Positions 26,682-35,702 are shown, numbered from the stretch's first letter. The stretch is 64,000 nt of DNA from Actinomycetota bacterium (GCA_026393475.1 JAPLAA010000097.1:42345-106344), one strand, 5' to 3'. Numbers and translations are program-made. The notes: generated by a model not told the origin, from the sequence alone.

Positions 26682-27305
26682 GTGACGCGACGACACGATC
26701 TCGCCGGGGTCGCGATCCGCCGGGCGTGGGAGACCATCGGGCGCTGGGGAGCGATCGGACCGAACAGCTCCACCGGCCGTGGGTTCGGTGCATTCGGGCA
26801 GGGGAGCATCATCTGCTTCCCCACCAACACGATCTTCAACGAGCGCTACATCCACATCGGCGAGGGCACGATGATCGGGCCGCAGAGCACGCTCTCGGCC
26901 GGGATGGTGCCCGGTCAGGTGTGCCTCAGCGATCCGGTCGTCCGCATCGGGTCGCGCTGCCTCATCGGTAAGGGCAGCGGCATCGTCGGGCACTTCTCGG
27001 TCGAGATCGGCGACGACGTGTGGACCGGCCACCACGTGTACATCACCGACCAGAACCACGGCTACGAGGACGTGACGCTGCCGATCTCGCGCCAGACCAT
27101 GCCCGAACGGCCGGTCTCGGTGGGCAACGGCTCGTGGATCGGGCACGGGAGCGTGATCCTGCCCGGTGCACAGATCGGCGAGCACGTCACGATCGGCGCC
27201 AACTCGGTCGTCACCGGGGTGATCCCGAGCTTCACCGTGGCAGCAGGTAACCCGGCCAAGGTGATCCGGCGCTACGTGCCGGGTGAGGGCTGGCAGCGGG
27301 CCTGA
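26682..27305 (+). CDS. Hexapeptide-repeat (left-handed beta helix) acyltransferase
   Basis: 207 residues. Hexapeptide strands run through much of the protein: IHIGEGTMIGPQSTLSAG, VVRIGSRCLIGKGSGIVGHFSVEIGDDVWTGHHVYITDQNHGYED, then GSWIGHGSVILPGAQIGEHVTIGANSVVTGVIPSFTVAAGNPAKVIRRY. The H-x-Y-x-D-x-x-H-G-Y block and the C-terminal GNPAKVIRRY are typical of xenobiotic or sugar O-acetyltransferases. It would use acetyl-CoA in a trimer. GTG start with no strong ribosome site. No sugar-biosynthesis neighbours point to a substrate. Confidence 0.86.
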   Translation: MTRRHDLAGVAIRRAWETIGRWGAIGPNSSTGRGFGAFGQGSIICFPTNTIFNERYIHIGEGTMIGPQSTLSAGMVPGQVCLSDPVVRIGSRCLIGKGSGIVGHFSVEIGDDVWTGHHVYITDQNHGYEDVTLPISRQTMPERPVSVGNGSWIGHGSVILPGAQIGEHVTIGANSVVTGVIPSFTVAAGNPAKVIRRYVPGEGWQRA

Positions 27306-27331
27306 TCGCCGCTGGCAACTGCGCCCCTGTG

Positions 27332-27931
27332 TCAGAGCGAGTCGCCGCCCAGCTCGCCCGGAGGCGCGCAGCGCTTCATCCGGTTCGCCGTCGTGAAGTC
27401 GAGCAGGATGTTGGTGACGGGGCCGCCGTCGATCTTGGTCTCGAGGTAGGGGCCGAGTTCGAAGTTGCGCAGCCGCTCGGTGTAGGCCCGGCGGTCGGCG
27501 AGCAGCGTGTTGAAGAAGCCCCGGTACTCCAACGCGATCTTCTGGTCGCGCTCGCTCTCGGGCAGCACGGCGAAGACCTCGGCGAGCTCCGCTTCGAGGA
27601 TGTCGGTCGCGCGATCGACGACGTCGGCACGCTCGATCATCTGCGCCTCGGTGGGGTTCTCGATGTAGCCCGCGTCCATGTCGACCAGATCGAGCCGCTT
27701 GGCCTCGTAGGTCTCGCAGATCTCCTGCGCCCGCTCGGTCCACGCCTCGTCGTCGAGCACGTACACGCCCTGCTTCTTCGCGAAGCCGAAGGCGTAGACC
27801 CACATCGCGAGGAGCGCCAGCACGACCAGGGTGAGGCCGACACGGGCAGCGACCGCGCCCTTCGTGCGTCGCGGCTCGCCGGACGGCGGCAGGGGAGGGG
27901 TGGTTCCGGTGGTGGTGTCGGTGATGGTCAT
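27332..27931 (-). CDS. Membrane-anchored protein of unknown function, coupled to DoxX
   Basis: 199 residues. A Thr/Pro-rich N-terminal segment of about 27 residues precedes a single helix (GLTLVVLALLAMWVYAFGF), and the remaining 150 residues are helical and charged, likely extracytoplasmic, with Cys residues in AQEICETYEAKR and NRMKRCAPP. The ATG overlaps the TGA of the upstream DoxX gene (ATGA). I do not recognise the domain. Pairing with DoxX suggests a membrane complex, but that is only inferred from coupling. Confidence 0.75.
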   Translation of the reverse strand: MTITDTTTGTTPPLPPSGEPRRTKGAVAARVGLTLVVLALLAMWVYAFGFAKKQGVYVLDDEAWTERAQEICETYEAKRLDLVDMDAGYIENPTEAQMIERADVVDRATDILEAELAEVFAVLPESERDQKIALEYRGFFNTLLADRRAYTERLRNFELGPYLETKIDGGPVTNILLDFTTANRMKRCAPPGELGGDSL

Positions 27932-28449
27932 GTCGTCTCCGTGGGGGCGGGGCGATAGCAGACGAGGAGTTGGGCGACGGCGCCGCCGATGCCGATTGCA
28001 GCGGCCACGGCCGATCCCCACCACCCCGACCACTCGATGTCGAAGGCGTGGTCGAGCGAGAAGCGACCGGGACCGACCGTGGCGATCACCCACGCGGTGA
28101 TGGCGATCGATGCGCAGTACTCCCAGCCCTGGTTGGGCTTGAAGATGAAGAACCCGACCTTCCAGTGGGCGACGACGATCGCGACGATCATCACGGCGAT
28201 CATCCCTGACGCGGCCAACGGCGTGAGCAGGCCCACCGCCAGGAGAACGCCGGCTCCCATCTCGGTCGCGGCAGCGAGACGTGCCTGGACGCCGGGCCAC
28301 TTGAAGCCGATCGAACGGAACCAGCCGGTGGTGCCGGCGATGCCGCTCTTCACCTTGTTGAGGCCGTGGTACGCGAGGAACAGGCCGAAGATCACCCGGA
28401 GCACGAGGACCCCGACATCGAACCGGTCGCCGAACGAGACGTCATGCAC
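27928..28449 (-). CDS. DoxX-family membrane protein
   Basis: 173 residues with four predicted membrane helices. Signature segments: VLVLRVIFGLFLAYHGLNKV at the N terminus, GVQARLAAATEMGAGVLLAVGLLTPLAASGMIAVMIVAIVVAHWK and a C-terminal WGSAVAAAIGIGGAVAQL. The E-M-G-A-G-x-x-L-A-x-G-L-x-T motif is the DoxX hallmark. The family includes proteins tied to thiol and redox balance and others of unknown role. GTG 28449 chosen. Diverges from the ABC exporter across 57 bases. Confidence 0.85.
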   Translation of the reverse strand: MHDVSFGDRFDVGVLVLRVIFGLFLAYHGLNKVKSGIAGTTGWFRSIGFKWPGVQARLAAATEMGAGVLLAVGLLTPLAASGMIAVMIVAIVVAHWKVGFFIFKPNQGWEYCASIAITAWVIATVGPGRFSLDHAFDIEWSGWWGSAVAAAIGIGGAVAQLLVCYRPAPTETT

Positions 28450-28506
28450 GGGGCACACGCTATGGCGGAAATCGCGTGGATGCCCGACCGGGCGCCGGTG
28501 GTAGAC

Positions 28507-30333
28507 ATGACGTACATGGCCGCTCCCTCCGACCTCGTCGCGCCCACGAACGGCCCGCTCGACCGGACGGGCACGTTCCGCGCGGCGTGGCGGCTCCTGC
28601 GCGTCCTGCTCAAGGGGCACAAACGGCTCTTCTTCACGGCCGTCGCCGGGGCATCGGTGTTCGCCGCGTGCACGGTGCTGTCGGCCGAGATCGTGGGGCG
28701 CATCACCGACGACCTGATCCGGCCTCGCTTCGAGGAGGGATCCGTCGGCACAGGCACGGTGGCCCTCGTCCTCGGTGCGCTCGTCCTCGTGGGCATCGTC
28801 CGCGGCGTCGGCGTGATCGTCCGCCGGGTGTGGGCCGGTCGCACCGGTTGGCGCATCGCCGAGAAGCTCACCGGTGACGTGATCGACCGGGTCGTCGAGC
28901 AGCCGGCACCGTGGCACCGTCGTCAGAGCACGGGTGACCTGATCACCCGCGCCGGTGTCGACACCGAGGCCGCCACCGCCGTGCTGCAACCGCTGCCGTT
29001 CGCGAGCAGCGTGGTGGTGATGCTCGCGCTGTCGGCGGTGTGGCTCGTGCTCACCGACCCGGTGCTCGGACTGGCCGCCGTCCTGGTCTTTCCCGTGATG
29101 CTCGGGCTCAACATCTTCTACCAGCGCCACGTCGACACGTACTTCGACGCAGCGCAGGTCGAGCTCGGCAAGCTCAGTTCGGCGGTGCACGAGAGCTTCG
29201 ACGGGGTGCACGTCGTGAAGGCGTTCGGGGCCGAGCGTCGCGAGACCGAGCGGCTCGCGGTGATCGCATCACGGCTGCGTCAGGCCCGCATCGAGACCGT
29301 GCGGCTACGGTCGGCCTTCGAGGCGCTGCTCGACGGGGTGCCCAACATCGTCAACGTCGGTCTGCTCATCGGCGGCGCCTATCGGGTGCGGGCCGGCGCG
29401 CTCACGGTCGGCGAGCTGACGAGCTTCATCTACCTGTTCACCCTGCTGGTGTTCCCGCTGCGGATCATCGGCTACGCCTTCAGCGAGCTGCCTCGTTCGC
29501 AGGCGGGTTGGGCGCGATTGCGGCAATTGCTCGACGAGCCGGTCGAGGTCGATCCGGCGTCGAAGCTGCACCGTCGTCCCGGCAACGCCGTCGACGTCGT
29601 CGGCGTGGTGGTGAGCCACGACGGTGAACGCGACGTGTTGCGAGGCGTCGACGCCCATGTCGACGCGGGCCGGACGGTGGCCGTCGTCGGCTCCACCGGG
29701 GCGGGCAAGACCACGCTCGTCCATGCCATCGCCGGGCTGGTCGCCACGTCGGCCGGCTCGATCACCGTGCCCGACGGGTTCACCGCCGTCGTGTTCCAGG
29801 AGCCGTTCCTCTTCGCCGGTTCGGTGCGCGACAACGTGGTGCTCGGGGCCCCGATCGACGACGACGCAGTCCGCATCGCGCTGGCCACGGCCGAGGCGGC
29901 CTTCGTCGACGACCTGCCCGAGGGGCTCGACACGATCGTCGGTGAGCGCGGTGTCGGCCTGTCGGGCGGCCAGCGCCAGCGCATCGCGCTCGCCCGCGCG
30001 CTCGTGCGACGGCCCGCGCTGCTGCTGCTCGACGACACCACATCGGCGCTCGACCCGAGCACCGAGGCCCGGGTGCTGGCCAACCTCCGAGCCACCTTGC
30101 AGGACACGACCGTCATCGCGGTGGCCTCACGGCCGTCCACGATCGCCCTCGCCGACGAGGTGCTCTACCTCGCCGACGGCGTGGTCGTCGCACACGGCAC
30201 GCACGACGAACTGATGGCCTCCAGCGACGAGTACGCCCAGCTGATGCAGGCCTTCGAACACGATCGGGACGAGCTCGAGGGTGGCGACGGTCAGCTCGGC
30301 GCCCCGACCGGCGGATCGGGGGTGACCCCATGA
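28507..30333 (+). CDS. ABC exporter half-transporter with degenerate ATPase site
   Basis: 608 residues: six-helix exporter domain (about 20-330) plus ATPase. Walker A is GSTGAGKTT (about 395), Q-loop VVFQEPFLFAGSV, signature LSGGQRQRIALARAL intact. But Walker B reads LLLLDDTTSALD, with Asp replacing the catalytic Glu, and the H-loop His is missing (VASRPSTI). These changes match the degenerate partner in heterodimeric type IV exporters. It is linked to the next gene by an ATGA overlap. The coupling helix region VHVVKAFGAERRE is normal. ATG 28507 or 28516 may be used. Substrate unknown, possibly lipid or drug. Confidence 0.9.
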   Translation: MTYMAAPSDLVAPTNGPLDRTGTFRAAWRLLRVLLKGHKRLFFTAVAGASVFAACTVLSAEIVGRITDDLIRPRFEEGSVGTGTVALVLGALVLVGIVRGVGVIVRRVWAGRTGWRIAEKLTGDVIDRVVEQPAPWHRRQSTGDLITRAGVDTEAATAVLQPLPFASSVVVMLALSAVWLVLTDPVLGLAAVLVFPVMLGLNIFYQRHVDTYFDAAQVELGKLSSAVHESFDGVHVVKAFGAERRETERLAVIASRLRQARIETVRLRSAFEALLDGVPNIVNVGLLIGGAYRVRAGALTVGELTSFIYLFTLLVFPLRIIGYAFSELPRSQAGWARLRQLLDEPVEVDPASKLHRRPGNAVDVVGVVVSHDGERDVLRGVDAHVDAGRTVAVVGSTGAGKTTLVHAIAGLVATSAGSITVPDGFTAVVFQEPFLFAGSVRDNVVLGAPIDDDAVRIALATAEAAFVDDLPEGLDTIVGERGVGLSGGQRQRIALARALVRRPALLLLDDTTSALDPSTEARVLANLRATLQDTTVIAVASRPSTIALADEVLYLADGVVVAHGTHDELMASSDEYAQLMQAFEHDRDELEGGDGQLGAPTGGSGVTP

Positions 30334-32120
30334 CCGTCAGCGAGCCGCTCGGCCGTTGGACCGCGGTCGAGACGATCGGCAAGGGCGTGCAGGAGGCCCC
30401 GGCGCTCAAGAGCGGGTTCGGGCTCACGCTCGCCCTCGCCATGGTCGGCGCCGCCGGCCGTCTGGCGATGCCGATCCTCGTGCAGCAGTCGGTCGACAAG
30501 GGTTTCGAGCAGGGCGAGGTGCAGGTGGGCACGATCACCACGTTCGCGCTGATCGGTCTGGTCGCCGTGTTCATCGGCACGTTTGCCCAGCGCACCGCGG
30601 TGCTGCGCCTCGGCACGCGCAGCGAGGAGGCGCTCTACACGCTGCGGGTGCGGCTGTTCGAGCACATCCACCGCCTGAGCATCGCCGACCACAACGAGGA
30701 GAAGAAGGGCGCGCTGGTCGCCCGTGTCACCGGCGACGTCGAGACGCTCGCGCAGTTCTTCGCCTGGGGCGCCCTCGCCTGGCTGCTCGAGGGCACGCTG
30801 ATGCTGATGGTCGCGAGCGTGATGCTCGCCTACGACTGGATCCTCGCGCTCGTGGCGTTCGTCGTCGCGGCACCGCTCGCGTTCGTGTTGCACCGCGTTC
30901 AGCGCCACCTGGTGAAGGCCTACGAGCGGGCCCGGGTCGACAACGCCCAGGTGCTCACCAGCATCAGCGAGGTGATCTCCGGCGCCGAGACCCTGCGCAC
31001 CTACAACGCCGGCGAGCAGTACGCCACGATCACCAAGCGCGACAGCCATCGGCGGTCGAACTCGTTCATCAAGGCCGGCACGATCGGCGCGTTCCTGTTC
31101 CCCTCGGGCGAGGTGTTCAGCGTGCTCACCGTGTCGTCGGTGGTCACGGTCGGGCTGTTGCGCGGCCCCGACAGCGGGCTCACCGCGGGCGCGCTGATCG
31201 GGTTCGTGTTCCTCACGTACCGCTTCCTCGAGCCGATCGCCCAGTTCACCGAGGTGATCGACCAGACCCAGACCGCGGTGGCCGGCCTCCGCAGGGTGCT
31301 CGGCATCCTCGAGATCCCGACCGGACCGCCCGAGACCTCGCACCCGGTGCACATCCCCGCCGGTGAGCTCGACGTCGACATCCAGCACGTCACCTTCGCC
31401 TACCGGTCGCGCACCGACGACGACGAACCGCCGGTGCTGATCGACGTCAACGCGCACATCCCTGCCGGACAGCAGGTCGCGATGGTGGGCGAGACCGGCT
31501 CGGGCAAGACCACGCTCGGCCGGCTCGTCGCGCGTCTCGCCGATCCCACCGCCGGCGTGGTGAAGGTCGGTGGTGTCCCGCTCACGCAGGTCGCGAACGC
31601 CGAGCTGCGCACCCGCCTGGTGGTCGTGCCCCAGGAACCGTTCCTCTTCGAAGGATCGATCGCGGCGAACCTGGGCTTCGCCCGCCCCGCGCTGTCGTTG
31701 GCCGACGTCGAGCAGGCGGTGATCGACCTCGATCTGGGCGACTGGTTGGAGAGCCTGCCCGACGGTCTCGACACCGAGGTGGGCCAGCGCGGCTCGTCGC
31801 TGTCGGCTGGGGAGCGCCAGCTCGTCGCGCTGGTACGGGCGTCGCTCGTCGACCCCGATGTGCTGGTGCTCGACGAGGCGACGTCGTCGGTCGATGCGCT
31901 CACGGAGGTGCGCCTCACCCGCGCGCTCGACAAGCTCGCGGCCGGCCGCACGACGATCTCGATCGCCCACCGGCTCTCGACCGCTGCCCGCGCCGACCGT
32001 GTGCTCGTGCTCGAGCACGGCCGCCTCGTGCAGGACGGCCCGCACGACGCGCTCGTCGCCGTCGACGGTCCGTACGCCCGCATGTACGAGGCGTGGGTGG
32101 CGGCGACCACCTCGACCTGA
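30330..32120 (+). CDS. ABC exporter half-transporter, catalytic partner
   Basis: 596 residues, again six-helix domain plus ATPase. Walker A GETGSGKTT, Q-loop VVPQEPFLFEGSI, Walker B VLVLDEATSSVDA with the catalytic Glu, and H-loop SIAHRLST are all intact, but the signature is LSAGERQL rather than LSGGQ. Together with its partner this gives one consensus and one degenerate ATP site, as in TM287/288-type heterodimers. ATG overlaps the preceding stop (ATGA). The 3' end passes into a 13-base tandem repeat. Confidence 0.92.
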   Translation: MTVSEPLGRWTAVETIGKGVQEAPALKSGFGLTLALAMVGAAGRLAMPILVQQSVDKGFEQGEVQVGTITTFALIGLVAVFIGTFAQRTAVLRLGTRSEEALYTLRVRLFEHIHRLSIADHNEEKKGALVARVTGDVETLAQFFAWGALAWLLEGTLMLMVASVMLAYDWILALVAFVVAAPLAFVLHRVQRHLVKAYERARVDNAQVLTSISEVISGAETLRTYNAGEQYATITKRDSHRRSNSFIKAGTIGAFLFPSGEVFSVLTVSSVVTVGLLRGPDSGLTAGALIGFVFLTYRFLEPIAQFTEVIDQTQTAVAGLRRVLGILEIPTGPPETSHPVHIPAGELDVDIQHVTFAYRSRTDDDEPPVLIDVNAHIPAGQQVAMVGETGSGKTTLGRLVARLADPTAGVVKVGGVPLTQVANAELRTRLVVVPQEPFLFEGSIAANLGFARPALSLADVEQAVIDLDLGDWLESLPDGLDTEVGQRGSSLSAGERQLVALVRASLVDPDVLVLDEATSSVDALTEVRLTRALDKLAAGRTTISIAHRLSTAARADRVLVLEHGRLVQDGPHDALVAVDGPYARMYEAWVAATTST

Positions 32121-32151
32121 CCGGCCGACCTGACAGGCCGACCTGACAGGT
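32113..32151. repeat. 13-base tandem repeat (x3) spanning a stop codon
   Basis: Three copies of CGACCTGAC(C/A)GG(C/T), with the first holding the TGA stop of the ABC gene at 32118-32120. The 13-base period puts the three TGA triplets in three frames. It separates two convergent genes. Confidence 0.88.
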
Positions 32152-32155
32152 GTCG

Positions 32156-33175
32156 TCAGAGGGTGGGGTCGACCAGCACCTTGATCGCACTGCTCGGGTC
32201 GTCGGCCATCTCAGCGATCACGTCCGGCAGCTCGGCGAGGCCGACGGTGCGGTCGTGGAGCGGCTCGGTGCGCACCAGGCCGTCGGCGATCAGGTCGATC
32301 ACGTCGGACACCTCGTGGTGGAGGTGGCCGATCGCCGCGGTGACCGTGATCTCCTTGATCAGCCAGGTGGACGGGGAGATGGTGGCGGCGCCGCTGGCGA
32401 GGCCGACGATGTCGACCCGGCCGCCACGACGGGCGAGATCGACCGCCTGCTGGATGGTCGCGGGCACGCCGGCGCACTCGTACACGAGATCGGCGCCCTG
32501 CCGCCGGAAGCGTTCGGCCGCCTCCGACGGATGGATCGCCTCGGCGGCGCCCAGCTGGAGGGCGAGTTCGCGGCGGTTGGCAGCGGGTTCGATCGCCACG
32601 ACGTGGGAGGCGCCGCGGGCGATCGCGCACTGGAGTGTCAGCAATCCGATCGGACCGCATCCCTGCACGACGACGGTCTCGCCGTCTCGGGGGAGCATGC
32701 GGTCGACGGCGTGGAGCGCCACGACGGCCGGCTCGACGACGGCGGCCTGGTCGTCGCTGATCGGTGCGTGCACGTGCACGAGCCGGGCGGCATCGACGGC
32801 GATCGCCTTGGCGAAGCCGCCGTGCTTGGGCGCGAGCGGATCGCGGCCGACCATGCCCAGGAAGGCGATCGGGCAGTAGGCGGGGCGGCCGGCGAGGCAT
32901 TCGGCGCACTGGCCGCACGACGGGGGAGCCGCCAGCACGACACGATCGCCTTCGCTCACCCTGGTGACGCCGGCGCCGACGGCCGAGACGTGACCGACCC
33001 ATTCGTGGCCGCAGATCGCCGGGTTGTACGGATCGCTGCCGAGGAACCCGTGGAGGTCGGTGCCGCAGATGCCGCACTTGGTGACCTGCACCACGGCGAG
33101 CGAGGGCCCGGCCTCGGGTTCGGGCACTTCGACCAGTTCGAAGCGCCGCTGGCCGGTGACGAGCCCGGCGAGCAT
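32156..33175 (-). CDS. Zinc-dependent medium-chain alcohol/polyol dehydrogenase
   Basis: 339 residues of the MDR family. Catalytic zinc: KCGICGTDLHGF and GHEW; structural zinc cluster CGQCAECLAGRPAYC; Rossmann motif VVVQGCGPIGLLTL. Closest in layout to threonine- or sorbitol-type dehydrogenases. The ATG overlaps the TGA of the ThuA gene by one base (TGATG), so the two are coupled and probably act on the same compound, perhaps a sugar or polyol. Ends next to the ABC exporter repeat. Confidence 0.9.
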   Translation of the reverse strand: MLAGLVTGQRRFELVEVPEPEAGPSLAVVQVTKCGICGTDLHGFLGSDPYNPAICGHEWVGHVSAVGAGVTRVSEGDRVVLAAPPSCGQCAECLAGRPAYCPIAFLGMVGRDPLAPKHGGFAKAIAVDAARLVHVHAPISDDQAAVVEPAVVALHAVDRMLPRDGETVVVQGCGPIGLLTLQCAIARGASHVVAIEPAANRRELALQLGAAEAIHPSEAAERFRRQGADLVYECAGVPATIQQAVDLARRGGRVDIVGLASGAATISPSTWLIKEITVTAAIGHLHHEVSDVIDLIADGLVRTEPLHDRTVGLAELPDVIAEMADDPSSAIKVLVDPTL

Positions 33176-33987
33176 CAGTTCGCTCCCGGCGTGGCAGTGT
33201 CGGCGGGTTCCTCGGCGCGGGCCGGCTCACATGCCCAGCCGATGCCTCGACGCAGCAGCGTGTGGAACTCGTCGAGCTCCCACGAGCCACGCTCGATGCG
33301 CGGCCAGTACATGCCGTTGAACGGCGGGGCGATCATGTCGTAGTGGCTGCGGCAGTGGCCAAGGGTGAAGTACAGCACGCACCCGTCGCCGAGCGGACGT
33401 CGGTACATCACCAGCCGCGGCTCGTCGACGGGCCAGTCCTTCTCGGCGAAGCCTGCGCCCGTGTCGCCGCTCCATCGGGTCTCGAGCAACGGCTCGAGGT
33501 CACCGTGGTACTCGCTCAGGTACAGCTCGTCGTTGGCGTCGAACGGGTCGATGCCGGCGACGAGCGGGTCGGTCTCGGCCCCCGGTGACACGGTGACCGT
33601 GTACGGCTCGATCGCCGGGTGCGAGAGGAACTGACTGCCGAGTGTGTCGGCGAAGACGGGGAACGCTCGCGGTGTCTCGAACGAGCCCTGGCCGAGCGCG
33701 ACCGGCGGATCGATGGCCGAGTTGGTGCCGTGGAGCGCGAACCAACGCCCACCTCGCTCGACCCACGAACGCAGACGCTGCTGCGCCGCCTCCGTGGGCC
33801 GGACGTTGCAGGTGTACGAGATCAACAGATCGCACCCGTCGATCACGTCGACGTCCTCGTAGTCGCTCGCGACCGTCGTGCGGATCTCGTGGTGCTCGCC
33901 GAGCAGTTGCAGGAGCTGCAACCGGGCGTAGTCGAAGTCGTGCCACCAGCCGCCGACGACGAGGTGGGCGTTGATGCGCCGGGCCAT
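33175..33987 (-). CDS. ThuA-domain protein
   Basis: 270 residues with the ThuA (class I glutamine amidotransferase-like) fold: LVVGGWWHDFDYARLQLLQLLGEHHEIRTTVASDYEDV, LLISYTCNVRPTEAAQQRLRSWVERGGRWFALHGTNSA, and YLSEYHGDLEPLLETRW. The C-terminal GDGCVLYFTLGHCRSHYD is characteristic. ThuA proteins occur with sugar catabolism, including trehalose utilisation, without a fixed reaction. It is translationally coupled to the dehydrogenase downstream and lies 11 bases after the SDR gene in opposite order (same strand), so all three may be one operon. Confidence 0.87.
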   Translation of the reverse strand: MARRINAHLVVGGWWHDFDYARLQLLQLLGEHHEIRTTVASDYEDVDVIDGCDLLISYTCNVRPTEAAQQRLRSWVERGGRWFALHGTNSAIDPPVALGQGSFETPRAFPVFADTLGSQFLSHPAIEPYTVTVSPGAETDPLVAGIDPFDANDELYLSEYHGDLEPLLETRWSGDTGAGFAEKDWPVDEPRLVMYRRPLGDGCVLYFTLGHCRSHYDMIAPPFNGMYWPRIERGSWELDEFHTLLRRGIGWACEPARAEEPADTATPGAN

Positions 33988-33998
33988 CGTGCGCCGAC

Positions 33999-34751
33999 TC
34001 AGAACTTGATGCGCTTGGTGTACCCGCCGTCGATCACGACGTTGGCGCCGGTGATCAGGCTCGCTGCGGGCGAGGCGAGGAACGCGATCGTGTTCGCGAC
34101 CTCGCGCGGCTCACCGAGGCGCTTGAGCGGCATCTTGTCGACGATCGTGTCGTAGAACGCGGTCATGTTGGTCTTGATCATGTCCCAGTTGCCGCCCTCG
34201 AAGAACACGGGGCCGGGCGACACGATGTTGACGCGGATGCCCTTGCCGGCGAGCGACTGGGCGATGTTGCTCGCGTAGGCGACCATCGCTGCCTTCATCG
34301 GACCGAAGTTGCCGGGACCGGCGAACTCCTCCTGCGCGGCGATCGACGACAGACAGACGATCGAGCCGCCACCGCCGGCCTCCATGATCGGCGTGAGCAC
34401 TTCGTTGGCGCGGGTGAGGCCGAAGATGTCGAGGTTGAGGTTGTTCAACCACGCACCCTCGCCGCGGCCGCTGGCGCCGGACATGTTGTGCACGAAGATG
34501 TCGCACCCACCGAGCTGCTCGGCGGCCTGCGCCAACCAGCCCTTGTACTCATCGGCGTTCGCGGCGTCGATGCCGGCGCCGTACACCTTGCGGCCGGTCG
34601 TCTCGAGCGCGGCGACCGCCTCGCTCACGTCACCGCGGGCGCAGATCGCGACGTCGCAACCCTCCTCGGCGAGCAACTGCGCGGTCGCGAAACCGAGGCC
34701 CCGCTTGCCACCCGTGATGATCGCCTTCTTGCCTGCCAGACCAAGATCCAT
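33999..34751 (-). CDS. SDR-family protein with Tyr-to-Phe change in the catalytic motif
   Basis: 250 residues. Rossmann start AIITGGKRGLGFATAQLL (TGxxxGxG-like), NMSGASG in the NAG position, Ser in LSSIAAQ. Where the YxxxK motif should be, the sequence is NFGPMKAAM: Lys is kept but Tyr is Phe (codon TTC). The C-terminal INIVSPGPVF-like segment and SPAASLITGANVVIDGGYTKRI are normal. Catalysis would be impaired unless another residue substitutes, so a non-catalytic or altered role is possible. ATG 34751 opens the fold; the long upstream frame is antisense of the divergent SDR. Confidence 0.86.
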   Translation of the reverse strand: MDLGLAGKKAIITGGKRGLGFATAQLLAEEGCDVAICARGDVSEAVAALETTGRKVYGAGIDAANADEYKGWLAQAAEQLGGCDIFVHNMSGASGRGEGAWLNNLNLDIFGLTRANEVLTPIMEAGGGGSIVCLSSIAAQEEFAGPGNFGPMKAAMVAYASNIAQSLAGKGIRVNIVSPGPVFFEGGNWDMIKTNMTAFYDTIVDKMPLKRLGEPREVANTIAFLASPAASLITGANVVIDGGYTKRIKF

Positions 34752-34803
34752 GGAAGTACCCCCCACTCGAAGTTCGAACTGCCGCGGAGCATAGGGTGCG
34801 CCC

Positions 34804-34878
34804 ATGACCCCATGGCGAGTTGCAGGGACCCCGATGCCGGTTCCGATGCCGGTTCCGATGCCGGAGCAGCTGCGATGA
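34804..34878 (+). CDS. Possible 24-codon upstream ORF overlapping the SDR start
   Basis: An ATG frame encoding MTPWRVAGTPMPVPMPVPMPEQLR ends in a TGA overlapping the ATG of the SDR gene at 34875 (ATGA). It covers three copies of the 12-base repeat GATGCCGGTTCC. It could couple translation, or simply be chance; the same DNA is also open in the SDR frame from 34812. Confidence 0.25.
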   Translation: MTPWRVAGTPMPVPMPVPMPEQLR

Positions 34879-35681
34879 GCGCCGGGGGTGCGGCCGCTGC
34901 CGATCGAACCGTCGCGATCGTCACGGGTGCCGGTTCGGGCATCGGCCGCGCTGCCGCCGAGTTGTTCCTCGCCCGTGGGGGAGCGGTCGTGGCCGTCGAT
35001 CTCACCGAGGAGTCGCTCGCGTGGACGGCGAGCGTGCCCGACCCGATGGCGGTCGTGGCGCTGGCGGGCGACGTCACGCTCGAGGCCACGAACGCTGCCG
35101 CCGTGGCGACAGCGCTCGAAGCGTTCGGTCACCTCGACGTCGCGGTGCTGAACGCAGGGATGGCCGGTGGGCTCCAGGTCGAGGACGACGGAGCGATGGA
35201 GCGCTTCGACCAGATCATCGCGGTGAACGTCCGCGCGGTGGCGTTGGGCATCCGCCAGGCGGCGCCGGCGATGCGGGCCACGAGCAGCCGCGGCGCGATC
35301 GTCGTGACGGCGTCGACGTCGGGCCTCGGTGGCGATCCGCGCAACTGGGCGTACAACACGTCGAAGGCCGGGGTGATCAACCTCGTGCGCGGGATGGCGA
35401 TGGACTACGGCAGCCAGGGCATCCGTGTCAACGCGGTCGCGCCGGGCCCGGTCGAGACGGGGATGACCCAGCGGCTCACCACGATGCCCCAACTGCATGC
35501 GTCGATGGCGCGGCGCATACCGTTGCAGCGTTGGGGGCAACCGAGCGAGCTGGCCGAGGCCATCTGGTTCCTCGCGTCCCCGGCCGCCAGCTTCGTCCAC
35601 GGGGTCGTGTTGCCCGTCGACGGGGGCCTGAGCGCGAACGCCGGCCATTTCGACCTCCCCGAGCGATCCGATCCCACCTGA
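34875..35681 (+). CDS. SDR-family NAD(P)-dependent oxidoreductase
   Basis: 268 residues, a normal SDR: VAIVTGAGSGIGRAAAELFLARGGAVVAVDLT, LNAGMAGG (NAG), Ser in VTASTSG, catalytic YNTSK and VAPGPVETGM. The ATG at 34875 has GGAG 8 bases upstream, preferred over an in-frame ATG at 34812 that would add a Gly/Asp/Ala-repeat tail. The acidic residue after strand 2 (VDLT) suggests NAD. It diverges from the Tyr-less SDR, and is followed at 21 bases by the PNPOx protein. Confidence 0.9.
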   Translation: MSAGGAAAADRTVAIVTGAGSGIGRAAAELFLARGGAVVAVDLTEESLAWTASVPDPMAVVALAGDVTLEATNAAAVATALEAFGHLDVAVLNAGMAGGLQVEDDGAMERFDQIIAVNVRAVALGIRQAAPAMRATSSRGAIVVTASTSGLGGDPRNWAYNTSKAGVINLVRGMAMDYGSQGIRVNAVAPGPVETGMTQRLTTMPQLHASMARRIPLQRWGQPSELAEAIWFLASPAASFVHGVVLPVDGGLSANAGHFDLPERSDPT

Positions 35682-35702
35682 CGAGCACCTGAAAGCGAAA
35701 CC

